A stretch of 64,000 nt of DNA from Embleya sp045207655. Lineage in GTDB: Bacteria > Actinomycetota > Actinomycetes > Streptomycetales > Streptomycetaceae. The stretch covers positions 3,720,001-3,784,000 of the forward strand of contig NZ_CP108784.1 of NCBI RefSeq assembly GCF_045207655.1. Direction: 5' to 3'. The position numbers and the translations under genes were made by a program. The notes below the pieces were generated by a model. It did not search any database, was not told where the DNA came from, and saw only the letters and a list, made by a program, of their open reading frames with translations. Positions 1-7,196 of the stretch are shown one piece after another (position 1 is the stretch's first letter; each line of letters begins with the position of its first letter).

Positions 1-200
1 GCGGCGTGTTCGTAGCGGCGGACGGCCGCCCGGTGGCGGTCCAGACGGGTGAGGCGGGCGAGGCGGTAGCGGGTGAGGACGCGGTGGACGGTCGCCGGAT
101 TGAGCCCGAGAGGGAAGGCGATCCGGGCGGGTCCCCAACGTCGGAGCACGCGGACCTTGACGATCCTGCGCTCGGTCCGCGTCAGTGGCTGCTTCGAGCT
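1..200 (-). pseudogene. IS481-type transposase remnant (partial)
   Basis: The minus strand encodes a stretch containing LTRTERRIVKVRVLRRWGP, then a helix-turn-helix-like segment (NPATVHRVLTRYRLARLTRL) and RRYEH. This is the N-terminal DNA-binding region typical of IS481-family transposases, just before the DDE catalytic core. The reading frame meets a TGA at 203-201, so the usual 60 or so N-terminal residues are missing, and the protein runs off the left edge. No terminal inverted repeat can be seen in the window. I read it as a dead or truncated insertion sequence at the border of an accessory island. The rest of the element, if any, lies to the left. Confidence 0.7.
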
Positions 201-203
201 TCA

Positions 204-1002
204 ATGAACGATAGCGAGACCAGGAGTTCAGTCAGCAATGCGGCGTAGATGCTGTCCGCCACGTCTGATCGCTCGCCACTGGCCTGCGGGAACACGACCC
301 CCGGCAGCATGGCTCAAGCCCCCTAGATGAACCGGCGGAGGACCTCATCAAAGACGTGCCAGTCGGCTCAGTGTCCGCAGTCCTCACAACGGTTCGGATT
401 GAAGCCGCGTCCGTGCTGCCGCGTCGGCCGGTCGTTCAGCTGATCACGGAGACCGATCCTGCTGTCCTGCGTCTCAAGGAGATCTCACGCAACCTCGGCC
501 GCTTCAGGGAAATCGATAGTGGTAAATGTGCCAGAATACGGGCGGCGCGATGCAAAAAATCGAATACCCACCAGAAAAGGAAGGAGTATCGTTCGTACTG
601 CGCCTTGCAGGCCAGCGCTTCCACCTCCGGCAACGGAAACGTGGGGGCAGCCAGTCGAAGGAACATGACATCCGCATCGGACAGAGGAGCAGCCGATCAT
701 GAAGTCTGGACGATCGGAATGAATTAGGCCACTTCAATCTCTTGGCCCACCGAGAGATACCGCCAGAACCACATAGAGAACCGCTGGAGGCCAAGTCAGC
801 AGGCCGCGTCCAATGCTTTCACAGTCGCGCCATTCCAATTGTCAACGCTCGGCAGGGCACTGGGGTAGATTCGCCATCACCTACGGTCATCACTACCTTG
901 ACCTCAATCCCGGGGATTGAGGTTATTGTAGGACAATTGACGGAAAGGTTTGACGGAGGTCACACTTGGATATCTTGCGGACTACCACCATGGAGGACGC
1001 AC
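204..1002. other. gene-poor stretch upstream of the TIR locus
   Basis: I find no gene here that I can defend. A 50-codon ORF at 550-702 on the plus strand (starting MQKIEYPPEKEGVSF) has no clear ribosome binding site and no family I know. Longer open frames around 356-794 on both strands look like chance. Base composition is markedly more AT-rich than the core genes further right. The only clear structure is the palindrome at 901-923. Confidence 0.5.
898..926 (+). promoter_or_regulatory. perfect palindrome overlapping a possible promoter for the TIR operon
   Basis: Two perfect 11-nt arms, ACCTCAATCCC (901-911) and GGGATTGAGGT (913-923), flank a single G. A TTGACC at 898-903 followed after 17 nt by GGTTAT (921-926) could be a -35/-10 pair, with the -10 poorly matched. 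The site lies about 80 nt before the start of the membrane-protein gene. The form suggests a dimeric repressor operator, but no obvious regulator gene sits next to it, so the binding protein is unknown. Confidence 0.5.
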
Positions 1003-1554
1003 ATGATCGCATCAATCGTGACAGCTGGAGCTGGTATCGTAATTGCGATCATGGCGTACTGGTTGAATCATCGAGGCGAGGTTCGCAGATCCCTCAGAAA
1101 GGAACGGATCAACTGGGTAAGCAGTCAGCTAAAAGAACTCTATGGCCCGCTTCTTGTTTTGGCCGAGACCAACGAACGAGCATGGAGAGAATATCGGAAA
1201 TCATACTTTCCACCCTCTTCGGGAGAATCGCCAGAGAGCCCGCTAGCGGAATCCGTATCGACGCGATGGCACGTGTGGGTTGAGGCAGTCTTTGCTCCAA
1301 GGGCCCAGCAGATGAGGGAAATCATCACTGCACGCGGAGATCTCATTATTGGAAGAGATATGCCGGCAGTGGTACTTGACTTCTGTGCCCATGCGGCAAC
1401 CTACGATGCCCTATTAGCGAACTGGGACACCATTGCCGTTAACGATTCCACGCTGATCCGTCATCCAGGAAGCAGTTTCCTGTCGTACCTACGCGAGTCG
1501 TATATCACTCTGAAAGCGGAGCAAGAAGAGCTGTTGAAATCGAGCCGACCGTAA
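1003..1554 (+). CDS. membrane-anchored helical protein, partner of TIR gene
   Basis: This is a 183-residue protein with one N-terminal hydrophobic segment (about residues 2-21) followed by a basic stretch (RRSLRKER), so the body should face the cytoplasm. The rest looks helical and has no catalytic motif I recognise; phrases such as LKELYGPLL and LDFCAHAATYDALLANWD resemble an unnamed family of actinobacterial membrane-anchored proteins. The ATG at 1003 is preferred over upstream in-frame starts because GGAGG sits 6 nt before it and the hydrophobic anchor then begins at residue 2. The TIR gene follows 45 nt downstream in the same direction. A TTA codon lies at 1414-1416. Function is unknown; a role as sensor or membrane partner of the TIR protein is inference. 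Confidence 0.75.
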   Translation: MIASIVTAGAGIVIAIMAYWLNHRGEVRRSLRKERINWVSSQLKELYGPLLVLAETNERAWREYRKSYFPPSSGESPESPLAESVSTRWHVWVEAVFAPRAQQMREIITARGDLIIGRDMPAVVLDFCAHAATYDALLANWDTIAVNDSTLIRHPGSSFLSYLRESYITLKAEQEELLKSSRP

Positions 1555-1599
1555 TGATGCCCCAGTCCCTGCGGCAACAAACGGAGAGGAAGAGTATTA

Positions 1600-2466
1600 A
1601 TGAAAGTATTCCTGAGCTGGTCCGGGGAGCGCTCCAGGCAAGTCGCCGAGGCACTAAAATACTGGATTCCGGATGTCATCCAAGAGATTGATCCATGGGT
1701 CTCGAGTCAAGACATCGCCAAAGGAGGGAAGGGGATCGAGGAAATTACTCATGAACTTGCCGCCACGGACTTCGGAATTATCTGCGTAACGCCAGAAAAC
1801 GAGGCATCAAGGTGGATAAATTTCGAGGCGGGTTCACTCGCCAAGCAATTCGCAATTGCACATGTCGCCCCATTTCTAATTGACATGAAGATCGCAGACC
1901 TAACCGGCCCTCTCGCTAAATTCCAGGCAACCGTGGGCGAAAGTCGGGACGACGTCCGAAAGCTCATTGGCGATATGAACAAGGCGTCAGCGGGACGAGT
2001 GGTGGCAGAAGATCGCCTGGAACGATCATTCGCGCGGAGCTGGCCTGAACTGGAAGGGGCTCTCCAAGAAGCCCGCAGAACTTCCCTGCCGGAAGGTTTA
2101 CAAAATTCAATCAACCGGTCCGAGGCCGAGATGCTTGAAGAGATCCTCTTACTGGTTCGCAAACAAGAATATCGCGGGACGAACCTAGAAGGAAAGGCGA
2201 ATCAAGCCGAGGAAAAGCTATCACGCAGCCGGCGCATCAGCGAGGACGAGTTCATCGTGACTTCATTTGCGAAGATTGGATGGCAGGTGACTAAGTCCTC
2301 ATGGGGAAATGCCGAGGTGAACATTACCGCACGGCCCCCGGATGGGGGCGACGTATTCTTGTCGCGCGATTTCATTGAGCGCGTCGCCAAGTCTTTGGAC
2401 AGGCCCGTGGTCGTGATGAACGAGTCGGGCAATTCACTAATCCGCGGCGGCGTCAACTTCCCTTAG
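1600..2466 (+). CDS. TIR-domain protein, candidate NAD-degrading effector
   Basis: This 288-residue protein begins directly with a TIR fold: MKVFLSWSGE (first strand and loop), a BB-loop-like SSQDIAKGGKG at about 36-46, FGIICVTPEN at 58-67 and SRWINFEAGSLAK at 70-82. The W72-x-x-x-E76 arrangement fits the WxxxE signature, with E76 the expected catalytic glutamate of NAD-cleaving bacterial TIRs. After about residue 150 comes a charged, probably helical linker and then a C-terminal domain of about 70 residues (from EDEFIVTSFAKIGW) that I do not recognise. An SD-like GGAGAGGAAG precedes the ATG. Two TTA codons (2098, 2149) are unusual for this genome type. Membership of a defence system is inference from the domain and the island setting. 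Confidence 0.8.
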   Translation: MKVFLSWSGERSRQVAEALKYWIPDVIQEIDPWVSSQDIAKGGKGIEEITHELAATDFGIICVTPENEASRWINFEAGSLAKQFAIAHVAPFLIDMKIADLTGPLAKFQATVGESRDDVRKLIGDMNKASAGRVVAEDRLERSFARSWPELEGALQEARRTSLPEGLQNSINRSEAEMLEEILLLVRKQEYRGTNLEGKANQAEEKLSRSRRISEDEFIVTSFAKIGWQVTKSSWGNAEVNITARPPDGGDVFLSRDFIERVAKSLDRPVVVMNESGNSLIRGGVNFP

Positions 2467-2482
2467 CATGCGCACTATCGAT

Positions 2483-3382
2483 TCACCGGTCGAACTTGAC
2501 CTCTACAGGAATCGGCATGCTCTCCGTTTTCTTAAAGCGCAGGTTCTCGACTTTCTCTTCCTGAACCCAGGCGTTCCATGCCTTAATGTAAATAGCTACT
2601 TGCTCGCGCATGGTATACCGCCGCTTAATGCCCCTTTTCTTCATGTGAGGGACCTTAATCAGGGCGAGCCGCGGGTCTCCAATCTCAAGGTTCGCGCCTG
2701 AGGCCAACCCAACGATCCAGCTATCCACCTTGACTGCGGGGGCCGCCTCGGTCGTGACAAAATACCCCACTGCCACGCCAGTTTGACTCGCAAATACATG
2801 CTTGGAGACGTCGCGGCCCATGGCCACAGCTTCTCGATACATGTCACTGTCCTCGTTGTATGCTGCCAGGATCCGACCGTTCGCGATTCGGGATCCATTG
2901 CCACTCCACGATGAGTCCGGCATGTTCTTGAACAGAAGAACGTGACGAATGGTGGAGTGAAGCAAGGGGAGGTACTTCTCACCAGTGGAAGAAAGTGTGT
3001 CCACACCACTTCGACGCTTCCCTGTATCAAGGACAGGAAATGCAGTTCTCGGAAGTCCTTCGAAAACGTAAATCCACACCGGAACACAGGCCTTGATGAT
3101 GGCATTCAATCGATGCTGGCCATCGAGGAGGCATCCCGTCTCAAGCGGTCCGTCGAGCGCAATTCCCTGGTGTGTCAACTGCCACTCCCCACGGATAATC
3201 GAATCAGCCAAGAAATCTACTTGCCCCCAGTCCAAGCGACGATTGACCACTGCCCGGGACAGCAGAATCTCTGCCATCTCTGGAGTAATTTGAGCGAGAC
3301 GTGGTGTGGGCGCGCCCTGGAGAACCCCGCTATCGATGGCCATCCCAAGATGGTACGGGCCCTGACGGCGTAACATCACCAA
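2483..3382 (-). CDS. DGQHR-motif ParB/DndB-like protein
   Basis: This is a protein of up to 299 residues with the signature LLDGQHRLNAIIKA near residue 90, the hallmark of the DGQHR branch of the ParB/sulfiredoxin-like fold, which includes DndB regulators of DNA phosphorothioation and many phage or plasmid proteins. Upstream, ITPEMAEILLSR and GEWQLTHQGIALDG fit the same fold; the C-terminal half is unassigned. It is shorter than typical DndB. An alternative ATG lies at 3343 (MAIDSG). The gene is convergent with the TIR gene, with 16 nt between the stops, and shares its lower GC. A role in DNA modification, regulation or defence is suggested by family only. Confidence 0.75.
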   Translation of the reverse strand: MVMLRRQGPYHLGMAIDSGVLQGAPTPRLAQITPEMAEILLSRAVVNRRLDWGQVDFLADSIIRGEWQLTHQGIALDGPLETGCLLDGQHRLNAIIKACVPVWIYVFEGLPRTAFPVLDTGKRRSGVDTLSSTGEKYLPLLHSTIRHVLLFKNMPDSSWSGNGSRIANGRILAAYNEDSDMYREAVAMGRDVSKHVFASQTGVAVGYFVTTEAAPAVKVDSWIVGLASGANLEIGDPRLALIKVPHMKKRGIKRRYTMREQVAIYIKAWNAWVQEEKVENLRFKKTESMPIPVEVKFDR

Positions 3383-3478
3383 AGATCTAAATTGATCATT
3401 TTCGAACGCTTATATCCAAATTTGGAAAGTCGAGCTTGCTGTAGCTAGACCACAGAGTCGATATAGGTCATCTATGCG

Positions 3479-3770
3479 GTTCCCGTCCTCCTGGCTGCGC
3501 TGACCATCATCGAAGCCGTGCCAGGGAAGACCGATCTGGCTCACTTGCAGTGGATGCTTTCCCGGCTTCGGGCGGAACTGGTCAGCAGGAGGACTCTCTG
3601 ACCGCAGTGGGGTGCTTCAGAACTCAGGCGGGCTGCAGCACAAGTACACGATCGACGCCCTCATCGCCATGCTCGCGCTGCGCGTCCCGGCCTCCGTGAT
3701 CGTCATGCCCTCCGACCCGGACAACTGGCCGAAGCTCTGCGGAAGCCGCTTGGTCGTCAGAGAGGCGTGA
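3479..3770 (+). pseudogene. decayed PIN-domain (VapC-type) gene
   Basis: Two frames together resemble a PIN-domain ribonuclease. Frame one (3479-3601) reads VPVLLAALTIIEAVPGK, then LAHLQWMLSRLRAEL, and stops at TGA 3599-3601. A different frame (about 3610-3770) continues with GVLQNSGGLQHKYTIDALIA, then LRVPASVIVMPSDPDNWPKL and CGSRLVV, ending at TGA 3768-3770. The second half matches the usual PIN C-terminus, with the conserved acidic residues in YTIDA and SDPDN. The N-terminal aspartate region is missing and the halves are out of frame, so I call it a frameshifted remnant of a toxin-antitoxin toxin. No antitoxin gene is visible upstream. Confidence 0.55.
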
Positions 3771-3796
3771 ACACCACCGACCTCCGGTTCGCGACT

Positions 3797-3961
3797 TCAC
3801 TGGCACCAGTGGCACGCGCTGTACCCGACGCTGAGCAGGATCGGGACATCACGGCGGCGGGCCTCCGCGAACGCCTCCTCACCCCACGGCCACCAGTCGA
3901 CGGGGTTGTCGACGTGTTGGAGGAGGTACGGCGATGTGGACCCAGCGAGACGATTCGGCAT
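3797..3961 (-). pseudogene. amputated DUF255 (thioredoxin-like) gene, N-terminus only
   Basis: The minus strand starts MPNRLAGSTSPYLLQHVDNP, then VDWWPWGEEAFAEARRRDVP and LLSVGYSACHWCQ, and stops. This is the precise N-terminus of the DUF255/YyaL family (thioredoxin-like N domain with a CxxC, here CHWC), which normally continues HVMAHESFED and runs to about 650 residues. Only 54 residues remain; the coding match ends right after the CxxC. The gene faces away from the CYTH gene with an ordinary upstream region, so the break at about 3797 probably marks the right junction of the accessory island. It cannot be functional as a full enzyme. Confidence 0.7.
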
Positions 3962-4160
3962 GGAACCATCCTCGCGCGCCGAACCCCACCGACCCACCAA
4001 CCGCCCTGCGTCGAGCGAGTCGAGTCCGGCGTCCGCATCGCGCGGCGACTCGCGTCGGCGTGTGCGGGGGCCTGCGGCCGGCGGTCGGCGCACCGCACGG
4101 GCCCGGTCCTCGCCGCGGCGCCGGTACACCCACCCTGCTCGGTTACGGGAAGAAGGATCG

Positions 4161-4709
4161 ATGCACGAGTACGAGGCGAAGTTTTTGGCCGTCGACGTCG
4201 CCGGCCTCCGGGACAAGCTGATCGGGCTGGGTGCCGTCCAGGCGTTTCCCCGGACTCTGCTCACCCGTTGGATCTTCGAGAGCGAAGCACTCGACGGCGG
4301 TGCGTGGCTGCGCCTGCGGGACGAGGGCACCCGGTCCACGCTCACCCTCAAGCAGGTGACCGACCCCACCCGGATCGACGGCACGACGGAGATCGAGACC
4401 GAGGTCGCGGACCTGCCCGCCATGGCGGAGATCCTTCGCCGGCTCGGCCTCCGGGAGGTCCGCTACCAGGAGAACTACCGCGAGGAGTGGCGGCTGGGCG
4501 AGATCGCCTTCGACTTCGACACCTGGCCCGAGCTTCCCACCTTCGTGGAGATCGAGGGCCCCGACGAGGCATCCGTCCGCCGGGGCGCGGCGCTGGTGGA
4601 ACTCGACTACGCCGAGGCCAGGTTCGGCAGCGTGGACGAGATCTACAAGAGCGAGGCGGGGCGCGACATCCTCGCGGAGCCCACCCTCCTTTTCCCGAAC
4701 GCCGGGTAG
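4161..4709 (+). CDS. CYTH-domain protein (CyaB/ThTPase-like)
   Basis: This 182-residue protein opens MHEYEAKF, giving the ExExK signature of the CYTH superfamily (triphosphate tunnel metalloenzymes: class IV adenylate cyclases, thiamine triphosphatases, inorganic triphosphatases). Further alternating charged strands fit the eight-stranded tunnel: WLRLRDEG and STLTLKQV (about 52-71), TEIETEV (about 80-86), REEWRLGEIAFDFDTWPELP (about 111-130) and FVEIEGP. The ATG at 4161 is chosen because the ExExK strand must lie at the extreme N-terminus, and AGAAGG precedes it. Substrate cannot be assigned; a metal-dependent phosphohydrolase acting on an organic or inorganic triphosphate is the family expectation. 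Confidence 0.85.
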   Translation: MHEYEAKFLAVDVAGLRDKLIGLGAVQAFPRTLLTRWIFESEALDGGAWLRLRDEGTRSTLTLKQVTDPTRIDGTTEIETEVADLPAMAEILRRLGLREVRYQENYREEWRLGEIAFDFDTWPELPTFVEIEGPDEASVRRGAALVELDYAEARFGSVDEIYKSEAGRDILAEPTLLFPNAG

Positions 4710-4742
4710 CGGAGAGGCCGTCCTTCCCGCCGGACGGGACCT

Positions 4743-4847
4743 TGTGCTCCGCCGGTCGGTCCGGGCGGCGGTCACTCGCCCGAAATCGACCGGCGGCGGG
4801 GGTGGTCAGCCCTGGTGAACGCCCGCGATGAACGCGCGGAACTGGTC
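4743..4847 (-). repeat. inverted-copy repeat A: DUF397 gene tail plus hairpin
   Basis: About 105 bp here, read on the minus strand, are nearly identical to 15573-15678 on the plus strand. They span the last 13 or so codons of the DUF397 gene (FRAFIAGVHQG and stop) and a downstream hairpin with arms CCGCCGGTCG and CGACCGGCGG around about 32 nt. The hairpin probably serves as terminator of the XRE/DUF397 operon. Only scattered mismatches are visible between the copies. Confidence 0.75.
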
Positions 4848-5003
4848 GTGGCCGAAGGTCAGTACGGGGCTCCGGTCGAGCTTGGAGTCCCGGGTCCCGA
4901 CGATGGCCGGCAGGATCGCCGCTTCGACGCAAGAGCCGTTCGTGCCGCTGTGGCTGGACTTGAACCACTCCGCGTTGGCGAGGGTGGTTGGGTTGGTGCT
5001 CAT
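4806..5003 (-). CDS. DUF397 domain protein
   Basis: This 65-residue protein is typical of DUF397: W-FKSSHSG near residue 13, the SCVEAA motif at about 24-29, GTRDSKLD, and the final FGHDQFRAFIAGVHQG. Such proteins are encoded just downstream of DUF5753-type XRE regulators in Streptomyces and, in the studied WhiJ/BldB-like cases, act as small partners of the regulator. Here the ATG overlaps the stop of the upstream regulator (ATGA), so translation is coupled. The 3' end and the following hairpin are duplicated elsewhere in the window. Confidence 0.9.
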   Translation of the reverse strand: MSTNPTTLANAEWFKSSHSGTNGSCVEAAILPAIVGTRDSKLDRSPVLTFGHDQFRAFIAGVHQG

Positions 5004-5848
5004 TTCATCTCCTTGTCGATGCGTTCGAGCATCGTGATGGTGTCGTCCGGATCATTCGCAGCGCCCACCAACTGGTCCCGGGCGACCTGGAATTTTCGAA
5101 CGTCGGCGGGCCGCTGCAAATAGATGTTCCCGCCCGCAGTCTCCAGATAGACCCCAGGTGGCGTGAGTTGGTCGAATCCGAGCAGGGTGAAGCCACCATT
5201 CAGTCCGACGTGAGCGCCCTTGGCATGGGCAAGAATCTGGATGGTCACGTTGGGGAGAGTGGACAACTCGGCAAGTAGGCGCAGTTGAGCCCGCATGACG
5301 TCGACACCGCCAAGTGGCCGCCGCAGCGTGCTCTCTTCGTGGATGGCCCATACCGCCATCGGATCCTGGGAGCGGGTGAGCGCGGCTCGCCGCTCCATTC
5401 GGAAGCGGACCAGGCGCTCGACTTCGTCCGGCTCGCGATCCGATCTGATCATTGCTCGGGCGTAGTCCTCCGTTTGAAATAGCCCGTTGACCAGCAGCGG
5501 TTCGTACACGTCCAGCGTCACGGCATCGGATTCGAGCCCGGCGTATGTGCTCATGCCGGATGGCAGAACGTCGTCGTACGCCTCCCACCATCCGCGCTGC
5601 TGCGCATCCCGGTGAATCTGGAGGACGGCCGCAACCTGGGCTTCCTCGGTGACCCCGTACCAGGCCAGCAGATCCTTGACATCGCGACTGGTGATCGGTG
5701 CCTGACCCGTCTCCACGCGGCTGATCTTGGCTTGCGAGCACTCCAGGTGCGCGGCGGCATCCTCGATCAACCGTCCAGCCGAGACGCGCAAGCGCCGTAG
5801 CTCCGCCCCGAGTTGCCGTTTCCGTACGGTCGGCCCACTGGTGGCCAC
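5000..5848 (-). CDS. XRE regulator with DUF5753 domain
   Basis: This is a 282-residue transcriptional regulator. An N-terminal helix-turn-helix (RKRQLGAELRRLRVSAG at about 8-24, then CSQAKISRVETGQAPI) is followed by a DUF5753 domain (LDVYEPLLVNGLFQTEDYAR, later STLPNVTIQIL and GVYLE). I prefer the GTG at 5848 because a purine-rich GAGGGGGAG precedes it and the protein then begins as family members do; an in-frame start at 5956 would add a non-homologous leader. It overlaps the DUF397 gene by 4 nt, forming the classic WhiJ-like pair. The upstream palindromes at 5922-5980 are likely autoregulatory sites. Confidence 0.88.
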   Translation of the reverse strand: MATSGPTVRKRQLGAELRRLRVSAGRLIEDAAAHLECSQAKISRVETGQAPITSRDVKDLLAWYGVTEEAQVAAVLQIHRDAQQRGWWEAYDDVLPSGMSTYAGLESDAVTLDVYEPLLVNGLFQTEDYARAMIRSDREPDEVERLVRFRMERRAALTRSQDPMAVWAIHEESTLRRPLGGVDVMRAQLRLLAELSTLPNVTIQILAHAKGAHVGLNGGFTLLGFDQLTPPGVYLETAGGNIYLQRPADVRKFQVARDQLVGAANDPDDTITMLERIDKEMK

Positions 5849-5921
5849 GTGCGGCTCCCCCTCTGGTCGTCCTGCCTCGCCGCACCAGTGTGCCCGAGCG
5901 TCACGGAGACGAGCATGAGCG

Positions 5922-5980
5922 TCACTCACACGAGTGAAAGATCCGAAATACGCCATGTATTTGCCTCACGCACTTGCGTG
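5922..5980. promoter_or_regulatory. two palindromes upstream of the XRE gene
   Basis: TCACTC-ACAC-GAGTGA (5922-5937) and CACGCA-CT-TGCGTG (5967-5980) are both perfect palindromes. Their centres lie about 44 bp apart, close to four helical turns. They sit 75-130 nt upstream of the GTG of the DUF5753 regulator, in the divergent region toward the gene at 6115. Autoregulation is inferred from position. Confidence 0.45.
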
Positions 5981-6114
5981 GAGTACGTGCGACCGCGACT
6001 CTCGATATCACGGTCCGTAGCGCATTGGTAGCTCATCCGGTGTGCGATGCCCTGTTCAGGGCGTTCGGACCTGCCGATTCGGTGAGGAGCAGCCATGACA
6101 CAAGGGCACCGCGC

Positions 6115-6336
6115 ATGAGGTTCGAGGCGTTTGCGCCGAGCCCCGAAGGGCGTCGGCTGTTGGACGAGCTGGTGGGAAAACAGGTGTGCGACACCCGATC
6201 GGGGGTGTGTGGCGTCCTGGTGGACGTCATCGGGTCCACCGCCTACGCGCGGATGCCGTCCGCGTTGGAGTGGCGGGCGCCCATCGGGTGCATCGCAGCG
6301 ATTCCGGCGAACACGGCCGAAGGACAGGCGCGTTGA
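6115..6336 (+). CDS. small conserved-looking protein of unknown function
   Basis: This is a 73-residue protein (MRFEAFAPSPEGRRLLDELV, then GKQVCDTRSGVCGVLVDVIG) with three cysteines and no recognised domain. The ATG at 6115 has no good Shine-Dalgarno of its own. A strong GAGGAG at 6084-6089 instead serves a 7-codon ORF at 6095-6118 whose TGA overlaps this ATG. Translation may therefore depend on coupling. It is followed 86 nt later by a second unknown gene in the same direction, and the two may form a unit opposite the XRE/DUF397 pair. Such small genes are common beside DUF397 regulators; the role is unknown. Confidence 0.6.
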   Translation: MRFEAFAPSPEGRRLLDELVGKQVCDTRSGVCGVLVDVIGSTAYARMPSALEWRAPIGCIAAIPANTAEGQAR

Positions 6337-6422
6337 GTGCCGACGGGCGTAGGGGGTGGGGCGGACCTGGACAGCTTGCCCCACCCCCCTCGTGCCCCCA
6401 AGTGAAAGGACACTTCCCCACG

Positions 6423-7109
6423 ATGACAGATGATCGCGACGACATTCGCCTCGGCCCGACCGGGATTTCGGCACTCGAACGGGTGCCGGACGCGCGGCTG
6501 CGGCTTCCCATTCCGGAGGCGGCCCGCAGTGGGCCCAAGCCGACGAACACATTCACCATCTGGCGGGCCATCGGGACGTCGACCGCCCTGGTGCGCGCCG
6601 AGCCGCCCTACCGCGAGGCACGGCCGAGACTTCACCCGAAGGCCCATCGCGTGCCGGGTTGGTCGACCGGCGAGGAGATCGACAAGGCCGCCGCCTTCGT
6701 CGAGCGCTACCGGGACGCCTGGTGCCGCGACGGCCGCACGGGGCGGGAGGGCACCCTCACCGCCGTCAACGGTCGAAGCGCCTACCTGCGCGCCATGAAC
6801 GGCGTCGAGTTCACCTACCGACTACCGACACTCGTGATCGTCCGGCTGCCGCCCCCGCGCCTGTACCGGCGGGTTCGCTACGTCGGGAAGGAGGACCCGG
6901 CCCGCCGCCCACCGGGCGACATCATGGAGACGTGGGCCGTCACCAACGGCACGCTCGCGACCGTACAACCACGCACCGGCCCGGCCTGGTTCGCCCTGCT
7001 CGCCGACCTCGAACGCGACCTCCCGACCGGCCCCGTGGCCGACTGGGACGATCCTCCGTTCATCCCGCACCACGCCGAGGACGAAGGCGCGGACCCGGAC
7101 AGGGCCTGA
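6423..7109 (+). CDS. hypothetical protein, 228 residues
   Basis: I do not recognise this protein. It is soluble, proline- and arginine-rich in the middle, with no signal peptide or membrane segment. Phrases such as EIDKAAAFVERYRDAWC and VNGRSAYLRAMNGVEFTYRL are the best-ordered parts, and the C-terminus is acidic (EDEGADPDRA). The ATG at 6423 follows AAAGGA at a suitable distance. High GC at third positions supports real coding. It is probably cotranscribed with the small gene at 6115. Confidence 0.65.
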   Translation: MTDDRDDIRLGPTGISALERVPDARLRLPIPEAARSGPKPTNTFTIWRAIGTSTALVRAEPPYREARPRLHPKAHRVPGWSTGEEIDKAAAFVERYRDAWCRDGRTGREGTLTAVNGRSAYLRAMNGVEFTYRLPTLVIVRLPPPRLYRRVRYVGKEDPARRPPGDIMETWAVTNGTLATVQPRTGPAWFALLADLERDLPTGPVADWDDPPFIPHHAEDEGADPDRA

Positions 7110-7196
7110 TCACATCAGAGACCACCGCACCCGCACGCACCACACCTGCGCTCCGCGCGCGAGGCGCGGGGCGCGGATCGCGGGTGATTCGGCCGG

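Noticed and set aside
6..248. An 80-codon plus-strand frame at the left edge
   Set aside because: The minus strand encodes recognisable IS481 transposase sequence over the same bases.
356..794. Overlapping frames of 70-120 codons on both strands
   Set aside because: No ribosome sites, no family resemblance and unbiased codon use; probably chance in AT-richer DNA.
2468..2701. A 77-codon plus-strand frame after the TIR gene
   Set aside because: It is antisense to the C-terminus of the DGQHR gene, whose frame is well supported.
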